Origin: Clostridiales bacterium
Lineage (GTDB): Bacteria; Bacillota_A; Clostridia; Oscillospirales; Oscillospiraceae
DNA: 22,281 bases
NCBI GenBank assembly: GCA_014799485.1
Contig: JAAVHY010000044.1
Coordinates: 1-22,281 of the forward strand
Direction: 5' to 3'
Both the position numbers and the translations under genes were made by a program. The first letter of the stretch is position 1. The number at the start of each line of letters is the position of its first letter. The notes under the pieces were generated by a model. It saw only the letters and a program-made list of their open reading frames with translations, had not been told where the DNA came from and searched no databases. Positions 15,297 to 22,281 of this stretch are shown in pieces.

Positions 15297-15792
15297 GATA
15301 GATCCTCCCGTAGTTGACGCAGCAGAACCGGCCGGCCCAGTAGACCGGCAGGATGAGGGCCAGGGACCAGAGGAGCTCGGGCGCGGCCACCCGCAGCAGC
15401 ACCCCCAGGGGGGCGGTGCGGGCCAGCAGGCGGTGGCCCACCTCCCACAGTTCCCAGCACAGCAGGGCGATGGCGGAGCAGATCAGGCAGCCCCACACGT
15501 CCCGCCGGAGGACATACTGGGCGGCCAGGCCGGACACCCAGCCGAACAGGGCCAGGGAGACGACGCAGCCCAGCCCCAGGTGGCCCAGGCCGGACATGAC
15601 CAGCCCGGCCGCCATGCCGTAGATGGCGCCGAAGGGCGCGCCCTCCAGCGTCCCGCCCGCCACCGCCAGGATGGGCAGCAGCAGGGGCAGGGCCATGGGC
15701 AGGGGGCCCAGCACGTAGTAGTTGACCACCGCCGTCAGGGCCAGGATGATGAGGTAGGCGGTCCATTTAATAATTGTATCGCGTCTTGTCAT
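15289..15792 (-). CDS. mreD: Rod shape-determining protein MreD
   Basis: This is a small integral membrane protein (167 aa) with about five hydrophobic segments spread along its length. The size and topology fit MreD, a membrane component of the elongation (Rod) complex. Sequence conservation in this family is low, so the call rests on topology, length and its place directly before a PBP2 gene. Its ATG overlaps the miaB stop as ATGA, and its stop overlaps the PBP start. The usual upstream partners mreB and mreC are not in this window; miaB occupies that position. Confidence 0.8.
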   Translation of the reverse strand: MTRRDTIIKWTAYLIILALTAVVNYYVLGPLPMALPLLLPILAVAGGTLEGAPFGAIYGMAAGLVMSGLGHLGLGCVVSLALFGWVSGLAAQYVLRRDVWGCLICSAIALLCWELWEVGHRLLARTAPLGVLLRVAAPELLWSLALILPVYWAGRFCCVNYGRIYHE

Positions 15793-17201
15793 AAAAGCTC
15801 ACCGAATAGCGCCCAGGTGGAGCAGTCAACGATCCTGACATCGGCGTACTGCCCGATGAGGGCGGGGTCGCCGTTGAGATGCACCAGGCGGTTGCCCGCC
15901 GTCCGGGCAGAGAGGCCGTTCCGGGGGTCTTCCCCAGCGCCGTCGATGAGACAGCGCTGGACCGTGCCGATATAGGCCCGGTGCTTTTCCAGGGAAATGC
16001 GGTTCTGGGCCGCCACCAGCCGGTCAAAGTTGGCGGACTTCTCTTCCTTAGACATGGGGTCGGGAAGCTCGGCGGCGGGGGTGCCCTTCCGGGGGGAGTA
16101 GATGAAGGTGAACAGGGCGTCAAAGCGCACCTCTTCGATCAAAGACAGGGTGTCCTCGAATTCCGGGGTGGTCTCCCCGGGGAAGCCCACGATGACGTCG
16201 CTGGTGAGCACCACGTTGGGGATGCGCTCCCGGAGGGCGCGCACCTTGTCCAGATACTGCTCCCGGGTGTACCGGCGGTTCATGGCGGTGAGTACCCGGG
16301 TGTTCCCCGACTGGAAGGGCAGATGGATCACCGGGGCTACCTTTTCGCATTTGGCCATCACGTCGAACAGCCTGTCCGTGGCGTCCTTGGGGTGGGAGGT
16401 CATGAAGCGCAGGAGGAATTCCCCCGGAATGGCGTCGGCCCGCTCCAGCAGGGTGGGGAAGTCGATGCCGCCCTCCAGGTCCTTGCCGTAGGAGTTCACG
16501 TTCTGGCCCAGCAGGGTGATGTCCTTGTACCCCTGCTCCGCCAGCTCCCGGATTTCATTGAGGATGATTTCAGGCTCCCGGCTGCGCTCCCGCCCCCGGG
16601 TGTAGGGCACGATGCAGTAGGAGCAGAAGTTGTTGCAGCCGTACATGATGGACACCCATGCTTTCAGCTTTCCCGAGCGGCGCACGGGCAGGCCCTCGGC
16701 GATGGCGCCGTCCAGCGGTTCCGTCTCGAACACCCGGCCCCGGCGCAGGTAGACCCGGCGGAAGAATTCCGGGAACCGCCACAGATGCTGGGGGCCGAAC
16801 ACCAAGTCCACATGGCGGTAGGTCTGGCGCAGGCGCTCCGCCACATGGGGCTCCTGGGCCATGCAGCCGCACAGGCAGATGATCTGGCTGGGGTTCTTCC
16901 GCTTGCCGTGGACCAGGGCCCCCACGTTGCCGAACACCCGCTGCTCCGCATGCTCCCGGATGGCGCAGGTGTTGATGACGATGACGTCCGCGCCTTTGTC
17001 GGTGTCGGTGATCTGGTAGCCCATGTCGCACAGCATGCCCCGCAGCAGTTCGGAGTCGGCCTCGTTCTGCTGGCAGCCGTAGGTGTCCACGTAGGCCAGG
17101 GGGGCGGGGGATCTCTGGGCGTTGAGCTCGCGCAGCTGGGCGCAGTATTCCTTCTGCCGCTGGATGTCCTCAGCGGGGATGACGGGTGTGGTTCGTTTCA
17201 A
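15789..17201 (-). CDS. miaB: tRNA-2-methylthio-N6-dimethylallyladenosine synthase
   Basis: This is a radical-SAM methylthiotransferase (470 aa) that adds a 2-methylthio group to i6A37 of tRNAs reading UNN codons. The N-terminal UPF0004 domain has its cluster cysteines at C43 (DTYGCQQNE), C79 (VINTCAIRE) and C113 (LCGCMAQ). The radical-SAM cluster motif is YGCNNFCSYCIVPYTRGRE (C189, C193, C196), and a TRAM domain occupies about 400-468. The start is TTG 17201-17199, supported by GGAGG 8 bases upstream. The stop overlaps the mreD start, so tRNA modification and rod-complex genes share an operon. I found no convincing sigma-A promoter in the 225 bases upstream. Confidence 0.95.
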   Translation of the reverse strand: MKRTTPVIPAEDIQRQKEYCAQLRELNAQRSPAPLAYVDTYGCQQNEADSELLRGMLCDMGYQITDTDKGADVIVINTCAIREHAEQRVFGNVGALVHGKRKNPSQIICLCGCMAQEPHVAERLRQTYRHVDLVFGPQHLWRFPEFFRRVYLRRGRVFETEPLDGAIAEGLPVRRSGKLKAWVSIMYGCNNFCSYCIVPYTRGRERSREPEIILNEIRELAEQGYKDITLLGQNVNSYGKDLEGGIDFPTLLERADAIPGEFLLRFMTSHPKDATDRLFDVMAKCEKVAPVIHLPFQSGNTRVLTAMNRRYTREQYLDKVRALRERIPNVVLTSDVIVGFPGETTPEFEDTLSLIEEVRFDALFTFIYSPRKGTPAAELPDPMSKEEKSANFDRLVAAQNRISLEKHRAYIGTVQRCLIDGAGEDPRNGLSARTAGNRLVHLNGDPALIGQYADVRIVDCSTWALFGELL

Positions 17202-17292
17202 GAAAAGGCCCTCCAGTGAAAGTTTGTGGGATAAGCCGGGGAAGTTTTCCTTGACAGGCTGTTATGTCTACCTTAACAGGGGAGAAAAGGAT

Positions 17293-17332
17293 TGTGGAAA
17301 ACTCTGTGCAACTTGTTGAAAACTGTGGAACA
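17293..17332 (+). repeat. Cluster of DnaA-box-like 9-mers upstream of miaB
   Basis: TGTGGAAAA (17293-17301), TGTGCAACT (17305-17313), TGTTGAAAA (17314-17322) and TGTGGAACA (17324-17332) step by 12, 9 and 10 bases. The first fits the relaxed DnaA-box consensus (minus strand TTTTCCACA); the others deviate at one or more positions. The rest of the 225-bp gap (17202-17426) has no coding region that I can support. A TTGACAGGCTGTTATGTCTA element at 17251-17270 resembles the one at 12827. Confidence 0.5.
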
Positions 17333-17367
17333 GCGAGGGGTTTGGGCGGCTGGCCCGGAAGGATCCT

Positions 17368-17383
17368 GTTACAATTTTGTAAC
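17368..17383. promoter_or_regulatory. Perfect palindrome, possible operator
   Basis: GTTACAATTTTGTAAC is a 7-bp inverted repeat around two bases, embedded in AT-rich sequence about 45 bases past the FAD-protein stop and about 170 bases upstream of miaB. Plus-strand T5 follows it, but the stem is too AT-rich to be a confident terminator. The shape fits a dimeric repressor site; I cannot assign a regulator. Confidence 0.35.
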
Positions 17384-17426
17384 TTTTTGAGGGCGAAAAA
17401 CTGGACAAATGAATTATGGGAAAGAT

Positions 17427-18821
17427 TTACCCGCTGAGCCGCTGGGCAACCACCCGGGCGGCCTTGACGCCGGAGGCTCCGGCCTGGGCCAAGCCGCGGG
17501 TCACCCCCGCGCCGTCGCCCACAGCGAAGAAGCCGGGCAGGGCGGTCTCCAGCTCGCTGGACAGCTTGATGCGGGCGGAGTAGAACTTCACCTCCGCGCC
17601 GTAGAGCAGGGTGTCGTAATTGGCGGTGCCGGGGGCCAGCTTGTCCAGGGCGTAGATCATCTCGATGATGTCGTCCAGCTGGCGCTTGGGCAGGGCCAGG
17701 GACAGGTCGCCGGGGACGGCGGCGGTGAGGGTGGGGCGGACAAAGGATTTGCTCATCCTGTGGTTGTTGGTGCGCCGGCCCCCCACCAGGTCGCCGAAGC
17801 GCTGGACCAGCACCCCGCCCGCCAGCATATTGGACAGGGAGGCGATGTGCTTGCCGTAGCGGTAGGGCTCGTTGAAGGGGGAGGTGAAGCGGTTGGACAC
17901 CAGCAGGGCGAAGTTGGTGTTCTCGCTTCTCAGGGCCGGGTCGGAGTAGGAGTGGCCGTTCACCGTGTTGATGCCCTCCACGTTCTCCGCCACCACGTGG
18001 CCGTAGGGGTTCATGCAGAAGGTGCGCACCTGGTCGCCGTACTGCTTGGTGCGGTAAATGAGCTTGGACTCGTACACCACGTCGGTGATGTGCTCGAACA
18101 CCGCGGCGGGCAGCTCCACCCGCACGCCGATGTCCACCTGGTTGTTCAGCAGCTCCAGGCCCAGCCCCTTGCACTGGTTGGCAAACCACTCCGCCCCGGA
18201 GCGGCCCGGGCCTGCGATGAGATAGGGGGCGGTGAAGCGCTCCCCCCGCTCCGTGACCAGGGTGTACGCGCCGTCCCTGGCCTCGATGTCCGTGACGGCG
18301 GTGTCGAACAGGAAGGTGTGCCTGTCCCGGATAGCCTCGTAGATGCTGGTGAGGATTTTGAGGTTGTTTTCCGTGCCCAGGTGCTTGCACTGGGCCTGGA
18401 GCAGATGGAGGTCGTACTTCAGCGCCTCCCGCTCCAAAGCGCGGGCCTCGGGGGTGGAGGTGGAGTAGACCTCGGTGGTGGCGCCATGCTTCACGTTCAG
18501 CGCGTCCACATAGCCGATGAGCTCCATGACCTCTTTTTGATCCAAAAAGTCGGTGAGCCAGCCGCCGAAGGCGGTGGTGAAGTTGAACTTGCCATCGGAG
18601 AAGGCCCCCGCCCCGCCAAAGCCGCACATGGTGCCGCACACCTTGCACTGGACGCAGGAGCGCACCTTGCCCGCCACGATGGGGCACTGGCGGCGGTAGA
18701 TGTCCGCCCCCTGGTCCACTACCAATACCTTGGCGGAGGGGCATTTCAGCGCCAGCTCGTAAGCGGCGTAGATGCCGGCTTCGCCGGTGCCTAAGATCAT
18801 CACGTCGTAATTGGTGTTCAT
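17427..18821 (-). CDS. FAD-dependent oxidoreductase (COG2509-like)
   Basis: This is a cytoplasmic flavoprotein (464 aa) of an uncharacterised FAD-dependent dehydrogenase family. The dinucleotide-binding motif GTGEAG is at 11-16, with the following acidic strand end in VLVVDQGAD. A C-terminal FAD-contact motif, VGDGAGVTRGLAQAGASG, is near the end. A cysteine run with C46, C56, C59, C62 and C66 precedes GFGGAGAFSDGKFN, a stretch typical of this family. The spacing (CxxCxxCxxxC) could hold a metal or Fe-S centre. The start ATG has AAAGGAG 9 bases upstream. It is a single-gene unit with its own promoter at 18875-18903. Substrate is unknown. Confidence 0.88.
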   Translation of the reverse strand: MNTNYDVMILGTGEAGIYAAYELALKCPSAKVLVVDQGADIYRRQCPIVAGKVRSCVQCKVCGTMCGFGGAGAFSDGKFNFTTAFGGWLTDFLDQKEVMELIGYVDALNVKHGATTEVYSTSTPEARALEREALKYDLHLLQAQCKHLGTENNLKILTSIYEAIRDRHTFLFDTAVTDIEARDGAYTLVTERGERFTAPYLIAGPGRSGAEWFANQCKGLGLELLNNQVDIGVRVELPAAVFEHITDVVYESKLIYRTKQYGDQVRTFCMNPYGHVVAENVEGINTVNGHSYSDPALRSENTNFALLVSNRFTSPFNEPYRYGKHIASLSNMLAGGVLVQRFGDLVGGRRTNNHRMSKSFVRPTLTAAVPGDLSLALPKRQLDDIIEMIYALDKLAPGTANYDTLLYGAEVKFYSARIKLSSELETALPGFFAVGDGAGVTRGLAQAGASGVKAARVVAQRLSG

Positions 18822-18874
18822 AGGGGCGCTCTCCTTTGCCGGATTTTTGATTTCATCGCAGAAACAGACACTAT

Positions 18875-18903
18875 ATTATAGCATCAAAGCGGCTGTTTGT
18901 ACA
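18875..18903 (-). promoter_or_regulatory. Sigma-A promoter of the FAD-dependent oxidoreductase
   Basis: The minus strand shows TGTACA (18903-18898), a 17-base spacer and a perfect TATAAT (18880-18875), about 54 bases upstream of the start codon. The -35 box matches consensus at four of six positions. Confidence 0.7.
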
Positions 18904-18923
18904 GGAGGATAATTGACCTGCGT

Positions 18924-18953
18924 GAATAATTTACATTTCGTTCAGGGATACTG
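18924..18953 (+). promoter_or_regulatory. Weak candidate sigma-G-like promoter of the germination operon
   Basis: GAATA (18924-18928) is followed after 18 bases by GATACTG (18947-18953). The -35 and spacing fit forespore sigma-G promoters, but the -10 departs from CATNNTA at its first and last bases. Forespore expression would suit the downstream germinant-receptor genes. A 5' leader hairpin (GAAGCGG 18965-18971 with CCGCTTC 18992-18998) lies before the first gene. Confidence 0.3.
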
Positions 18954-19029
18954 AGAAGTGCGTAGAAGCGGAAAGCGACTGAGCGTCCTGGCCGCTTCGC
19001 GGCATGACAAAAAACCAGGAGACAACGCC

Positions 19030-20550
19030 ATGGGCATTTTCGGGACAAAAAAGCAGACGCCGCCCCCCCACCCCCGGCAGGAGCCGCGGTATGACTGCCC
19101 TGTCACGGCGGACGCCATCGCCGGGGTGTTTGACAAGTGCGCCGACTTCAACCGCCGGACGCTCTATCTGAACAACGACCCCAGCCGGCAGGTGGAGATG
19201 CTGTATATCGCCGGGCAGGTGCGCAACGAGCGGGCGTGCGACTACGTGCTGCGGCCCCTGACCCAGAACGAGGCCCTGCGCTCCGCCCCGGATATGGACG
19301 CCGCCTTCGACCTCATGGCCAAGGGCGGGCTGTACTCCCTGTCCGTCCAGGAACGGGACAAGGCGGACCAGGTGATCTTCGACCTGATCGACGGGTCGGT
19401 GGCCCTGTTTTTCCCGGGAAAAGACAGGGTGCTCACCCTGTCGGCGGGGACGGAGGAGAAGCGCTCCGTGTCCGACCCGGAGAACGAGCCGGATGTGAAG
19501 GGGGCGCGGGACTCCTTTGTGGAGAGCGTGCGCACCAACACCTCCCTGGTGCGGCGGCGGTTCCGGGCCCCGGAGCTGAAAATCGAGGAGCAGGTCGTGG
19601 GCCGGCAGTCGGTGACCCCGGTGGACGTATTATATGTAGACGGCATTGCCGACCCGGACCTGGCGGCCCAGGTGAAGGCGAAGCTGGAGCAGATCGACAT
19701 CGACGCCCTGCTCATGACCGGCAGCCTGGAGCAGTATGTCGCCGACGAGAGCCAGACCGCTTTCCCCCTGACGGCCTACACCGAGCGGCCCGACCGGTTC
19801 TGCACCGGGCTGGCGGAGGGCCGGGTGGGGGTGCTGGTGGACGGCATCCCCATGGGCTGGCTGTTCCCCGCCACCCTGGACAGCTTCTTCCGCACCGGCC
19901 AGGACCGGAGCACCAGCTGGGCGGTGGCGGGGGCGCTGTCCGTGCTGCGGTACGTGTGTATGTTGGTTACGCTGTTCCTGCCGGGGCTGTACGCGGCGGC
20001 GGTACTGTTCCACCCGGAGCTCATCCCGGTGAAGCTCTCCCTGTCCATCATCGCAGCCAAGGCGGACGTGCCCTTCTCCACCTTGACGGAGGTGCTGGTG
20101 ATGCTGCTGGCCTTTGAGGTGCTGCAGGAGGCGGGACTGCGCCTGCCCTCCTCCATCGGGCAGACGGTGTCCATTTTGGGCGGGCTGGTGGTGGGCTCGG
20201 CGGCGGTGGAGGCCAAGCTGGTGTCCCCCGCCGTGCTGGTGGTGGTGGCCATCGCGGGCATCGCCGGGTACACCGCCCCCAGCCAGGACTTCGCCGGGGC
20301 CCTGCGCATCTGGCGGTTCGGGCTGACCGTCGCCGGGGGGCTGCTGGGACTGCCGGGGCTGGTGCTGGCGGGGGTGGCGCTGGTATACCGCCTGGCCATG
20401 CTGGAGACCTTCGGCATCGCCTACCTGACCCCCTTCGCCTCCAACGCCGGGAAGCAGAAGGAGGGGCACGTGGTGCTGCGGGAACCGCTGCCCGAGGTCA
20501 AGACCAGGCCGGACTACTTGAATACGGAGAACAGGAGGAACCAGGGGTGA
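19030..20550 (+). CDS. Spore germination protein, GerA-type receptor A subunit
   Basis: This is the A subunit of a germinant receptor in the spore inner membrane (506 aa). An N-terminal soluble domain occupies about 1-290, including GRVGVLVDGIPMGWLFPATL near its end. The C-terminal membrane domain has about four to six helices and the strongly conserved stretch EVLQEAGLRLPSSIGQTVSI, followed by VGSAAVEAKLVSP. The aromatic DYY motif usually seen after the FF pair is replaced by DRSTSW. ATG 19030 is chosen because AGGAG lies 8 bases upstream; an in-frame GTG at 18958 would add 24 residues and has no such site. The stop overlaps the next start as GTGA. Germinant specificity cannot be read from sequence. 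Confidence 0.92.
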   Translation: MGIFGTKKQTPPPHPRQEPRYDCPVTADAIAGVFDKCADFNRRTLYLNNDPSRQVEMLYIAGQVRNERACDYVLRPLTQNEALRSAPDMDAAFDLMAKGGLYSLSVQERDKADQVIFDLIDGSVALFFPGKDRVLTLSAGTEEKRSVSDPENEPDVKGARDSFVESVRTNTSLVRRRFRAPELKIEEQVVGRQSVTPVDVLYVDGIADPDLAAQVKAKLEQIDIDALLMTGSLEQYVADESQTAFPLTAYTERPDRFCTGLAEGRVGVLVDGIPMGWLFPATLDSFFRTGQDRSTSWAVAGALSVLRYVCMLVTLFLPGLYAAAVLFHPELIPVKLSLSIIAAKADVPFSTLTEVLVMLLAFEVLQEAGLRLPSSIGQTVSILGGLVVGSAAVEAKLVSPAVLVVVAIAGIAGYTAPSQDFAGALRIWRFGLTVAGGLLGLPGLVLAGVALVYRLAMLETFGIAYLTPFASNAGKQKEGHVVLREPLPEVKTRPDYLNTENRRNQG

Positions 20551-21104
20551 GGAAATGGCTGCTGCTTATCATCGGGCTGGCGGTGCTGCTGGCGGGCTGG
20601 CGGCCCGCCCCAAAGGAGCCGGAGGGGCTGGCCCTGGTGCGGGTGCTGGGGGTGGACGGTCGGGGGCCGGTCACCCTGACGGCGGTGTGCGGCGGGGACG
20701 ACCAGGGGGACCAGAGCCGGGGGCGGCATACCGGGGAGGACTTCGGCCGGGCGCTGTCCGCCCTGCCCTGGTCCGGGACAGAGGAGCTGTCCCTCACCAG
20801 CGTCTCCTACATCGTGGTGGGGCGGGACGTTGACCTGCGGGAGACCCTGCTGGCCGTCCTCCGGGATGAGGAGCTGGGGGCCTCCGCCACCATATGGCTG
20901 GCGGAGGCGGGGGCGGCGGAGCTGCTGGATGGCTGCCGTGACCCGGCCTCAGGGCTGGATTTGATCGCCCGCCGGGGGGTGGAGGCCCCCACGGCGGTGG
21001 AGGCCCTGGCGGCGCTGGAGCGGGGCGAGGGCCTCTGCCTGCCCCTGCTGGCGGGGGACGGGCCCTCCCTCATCGACTGGGAAGAATGGAGGGGCGCGGC
21101 ATGA
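20547..21104 (+). CDS. Truncated GerC-type germination protein lacking lipobox cysteine
   Basis: This is a 185-aa protein matching only the N-terminal domain of Ger(x)C receptor lipoproteins, which are usually about 370-400 residues. It has a hydrophobic signal segment (WLLLIIGLAVLLAGW), then LALVRVLGVDG and TSVSYIVVGRDVDLRETL, corresponding to the family's first domain. The lipidation site normally reads LxGC; here the sequence passes LLAGWRP with no cysteine, so standard lipid anchoring seems absent. The GTG start, with GGAGG 8 bases upstream, overlaps the A-subunit stop; the gene's own stop overlaps the B-subunit start. Clean coupling on both sides argues against a random frameshift remnant. 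The family call rests on context and partial motif similarity. Confidence 0.75.
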   Translation: MRKWLLLIIGLAVLLAGWRPAPKEPEGLALVRVLGVDGRGPVTLTAVCGGDDQGDQSRGRHTGEDFGRALSALPWSGTEELSLTSVSYIVVGRDVDLRETLLAVLRDEELGASATIWLAEAGAAELLDGCRDPASGLDLIARRGVEAPTAVEALAALERGEGLCLPLLAGDGPSLIDWEEWRGAA

Positions 21105-22030
21105 AGAGCGAAAAACTGTCCCCGCGTCAGCTGGCGGTGGCGGTCATGGTGGGCGGCATGTCCGCCGGGGCCTCTGCCGCGGGCCGGGCCGACTGGCGGT
21201 GGCTGCTGCTGGCGGCGGCGCTGGGGGTGGCCGCGGGGTGGCTGCTGCTGCGCCGGGTAGGGAACAGGCCCCTCCATCCCGTTTTGAAGGGAATCTATTG
21301 TATATGGGCGGTGCCGCTCATGGCGGACGCCCTGACCCGGACGGCGGGACGCATCCAGCAGGGGATGGGAGGCCGGGGAGGGACCGGCTGGCTGCTGGTC
21401 CTGCTGGCGGTCCCGCTGCTGTGGATGGGCTGGGGGAAGGCGGCGGCCTTCTTCCGGGCGGCGGAGATCCTTTGGCTGGGAGTGCTGGCGGCAGTGGCGG
21501 CGATCCTGCTGCTGGGGGCGCCCCGGATGGATTGGCGCTGGGCATTGGAGCCGGCGGGGGGCTGGCGGGAGTCGCTGGCGGCGGGAACGGTGATCATGTC
21601 CACGGGGCTGTTCGTCCTGCCGTATCTGCACAAGGCGGAAGGGAGGACGGAGGGCGGCCGGCGGGGCCTGGTGTGGCTGGGGGCGCTGGGAGTGCTGTCC
21701 GCCGCGCTGGCCGCGCTGACGGCGGGACTGCTCAGCCCGGCGGTGGCCGCGGAGCTGGACGGCCCGTTTTTCGCCGCGGCGGGCCTGCTGGGGGACAGCG
21801 CGCGGCTGGAGGGGCTGGTATCCGCCCTGTGGCTGCTGCCCGACCTCACCCTGATAGGACTGCTGGCCCGGACCTGGGGGGAGCGGCGGTGGCCCGCCCT
21901 GGCGGTGGCCGGGGCGCTGGCGCTCTCCCTCACCGGGATCATGGGGGCCCTGCCGCCCGCCGCCCTCCCGCTGGGGTGCCTTGCCCTGGCGACCCTGACG
22001 GCGGCGCTCCCGCCGGGGGCGGAGAAATAG
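21101..22030 (+). CDS. Spore germination protein, GerB-type permease subunit
   Basis: This is the B subunit of the germinant receptor, an APC-superfamily-like integral membrane protein (309 aa) with roughly nine to ten hydrophobic segments; family members are usually about 360 residues. It starts with MKSEKLSPRQLAVAV, in which the SPRQ segment before the first helix is typical. ATG 21101 has GGAGG 8 bases upstream and forms ATGA with the preceding stop. The protein is extremely rich in Ala, Gly and Leu, reflecting the high GC of the genome. No clear terminator follows before the promoters at 22113. Confidence 0.87.
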   Translation: MKSEKLSPRQLAVAVMVGGMSAGASAAGRADWRWLLLAAALGVAAGWLLLRRVGNRPLHPVLKGIYCIWAVPLMADALTRTAGRIQQGMGGRGGTGWLLVLLAVPLLWMGWGKAAAFFRAAEILWLGVLAAVAAILLLGAPRMDWRWALEPAGGWRESLAAGTVIMSTGLFVLPYLHKAEGRTEGGRRGLVWLGALGVLSAALAALTAGLLSPAVAAELDGPFFAAAGLLGDSARLEGLVSALWLLPDLTLIGLLARTWGERRWPALAVAGALALSLTGIMGALPPAALPLGCLALATLTAALPPGAEK

Positions 22031-22112
22031 TGGTCGCCGGCCGCCGGTTATGCAACATTTTGTGGTCGATGGAAATGTGAGAAAAAAGGTTGAAAAAATG
22101 CGAAAATAGGTG

Positions 22113-22144
22113 TTGACAAAGGGAAGGGGATTTGCTAATATAAT
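22113..22144 (+). promoter_or_regulatory. Upstream promoter of a stable-RNA-like tandem pair (P1)
   Basis: Consensus TTGACA (22113-22118) is followed after 17 bases by TAATAT (22136-22141), overlapping a TATAAT at 22139-22144. A-rich tracts just upstream (22081-22107) resemble an UP element. A small hairpin CCCGC-GGAA-GCGGG (22165-22178) lies in the transcribed region. Confidence 0.8.
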
Positions 22145-22193
22145 CGAGCGCCAAGGGGGAGAGCCCCGCGGAAGCGGGAGAGGCAAGCGGGAA

Positions 22194-22211
22194 TTTTCAA
22201 AAAGTTGAAAA
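22194..22211. repeat. Inverted repeat before P2
   Basis: TTTTCAA-AAAG-TTGAAAA is a perfect 7-bp inverted repeat ending 6 bases before the P2 -35 box. It may act as an UP-element-like A/T tract or a protein site. A similar GTTGAAAAAA occurs upstream of P1 at about 22089-22098. Confidence 0.5.
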
Positions 22212-22217
22212 AAGGGC

Positions 22218-22246
22218 TTGACAAACCTCCCGGGGCGTGGTAAGAT
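22218..22246 (+). promoter_or_regulatory. Downstream promoter of the tandem pair (P2)
   Basis: Consensus TTGACA (22218-22223), a 17-base spacer and TAAGAT (22241-22246) lie 105 bases after P1. Tandem TTGACA promoters about 100 bases apart with A-rich upstream tracts are the usual arrangement before Firmicutes rRNA operons. The RNA gene itself would start beyond the window. Confidence 0.8.
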
Positions 22247-22281
22247 ATCGGAGTTCGCTGAACGGCGAGTGAGGCGGACGG

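Noticed and set aside
13326..15317. 663-residue plus-strand open frame opposite the PBP gene
   Set aside because: The opposite strand has complete PBP motifs (STFK, SCN, KTG). The antisense product is low-complexity Gly/Val/His and lacks any recognisable domain. The same applies to 15879-17219 opposite miaB and 11657-12826 opposite transketolase.
17202..17426. Chromosomal replication origin
   Set aside because: The 9-mers resemble DnaA boxes, but there is no dnaA, dnaN, rnpA or rpmH nearby, only one box fits the relaxed consensus, and no long AT-rich unwinding element is present.

Overview
The window looks like chromosomal core sequence from a GC-rich, endospore-forming member of the Clostridia, most likely in the Oscillospiraceae/Flavonifractor neighbourhood. 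That placement is inferred from three things: very high GC in coding sequence, a GerA-type spore germination operon, and a Bacillus-like yaaO/yaaQ/holB/ricT cluster. There are 20 supported protein genes, packed tightly, with many ATGA or GTGA start/stop overlaps. I see no transposase, phage gene, CRISPR array or tRNA gene.

Layout, left to right. (1) The 3' part of ileS (+) runs to 2376 and ends in a bidirectional terminator shared with the converging gene. (2) On the minus strand, an ECF sigma factor gene and a membrane-anchored serpin gene overlap by 4 bases. They are preceded by an ECF-type promoter candidate. The serpin begins with a short cytoplasmic tail and one membrane helix, the architecture expected of an anti-sigma partner. 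This is the most unusual system in the window. (3) A seven-gene minus-strand operon follows, from a near-consensus promoter at 9600-9628 to a terminator at 4661-4694. In transcription order it encodes a mini kinase-fold protein, a Nudix hydrolase, a PLP-dependent Orn/Lys/Arg decarboxylase-family protein, a YaaQ/DarA c-di-AMP receptor, the DNA polymerase III delta' subunit, a small AT-rich orphan ORF and RicT (YaaT). (4) Divergently on the plus strand come galM and a split transketolase (N and C subunits), closed by a terminator. (5) A 280-bp convergent intergenic region holds short repeats and palindromes. (6) On the minus strand, miaB, mreD and a class B penicillin-binding protein (PBP2/MrdA type) form an overlapping operon. 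(7) Upstream is a 225-bp intergenic region with DnaA-box-like 9-mers and a palindrome, then a minus-strand FAD-dependent oxidoreductase. (8) On the plus strand is a three-gene spore germination operon (GerA-, truncated GerC- and GerB-type). (9) The last 170 bp carry tandem strong promoters of the kind that precede rRNA operons, so a stable RNA gene probably starts just beyond the right edge.

How the parts relate: the yaaQ-holB-ricT group links replication, c-di-AMP sensing and sporulation/biofilm-associated RNA processing. The mreD-PBP2 genes serve cell elongation. galM and transketolase serve sugar metabolism. The germination operon supplies a nutrient receptor for spores. The sigma-serpin pair would, if the inference is right, couple extracellular protease attack to transcription.
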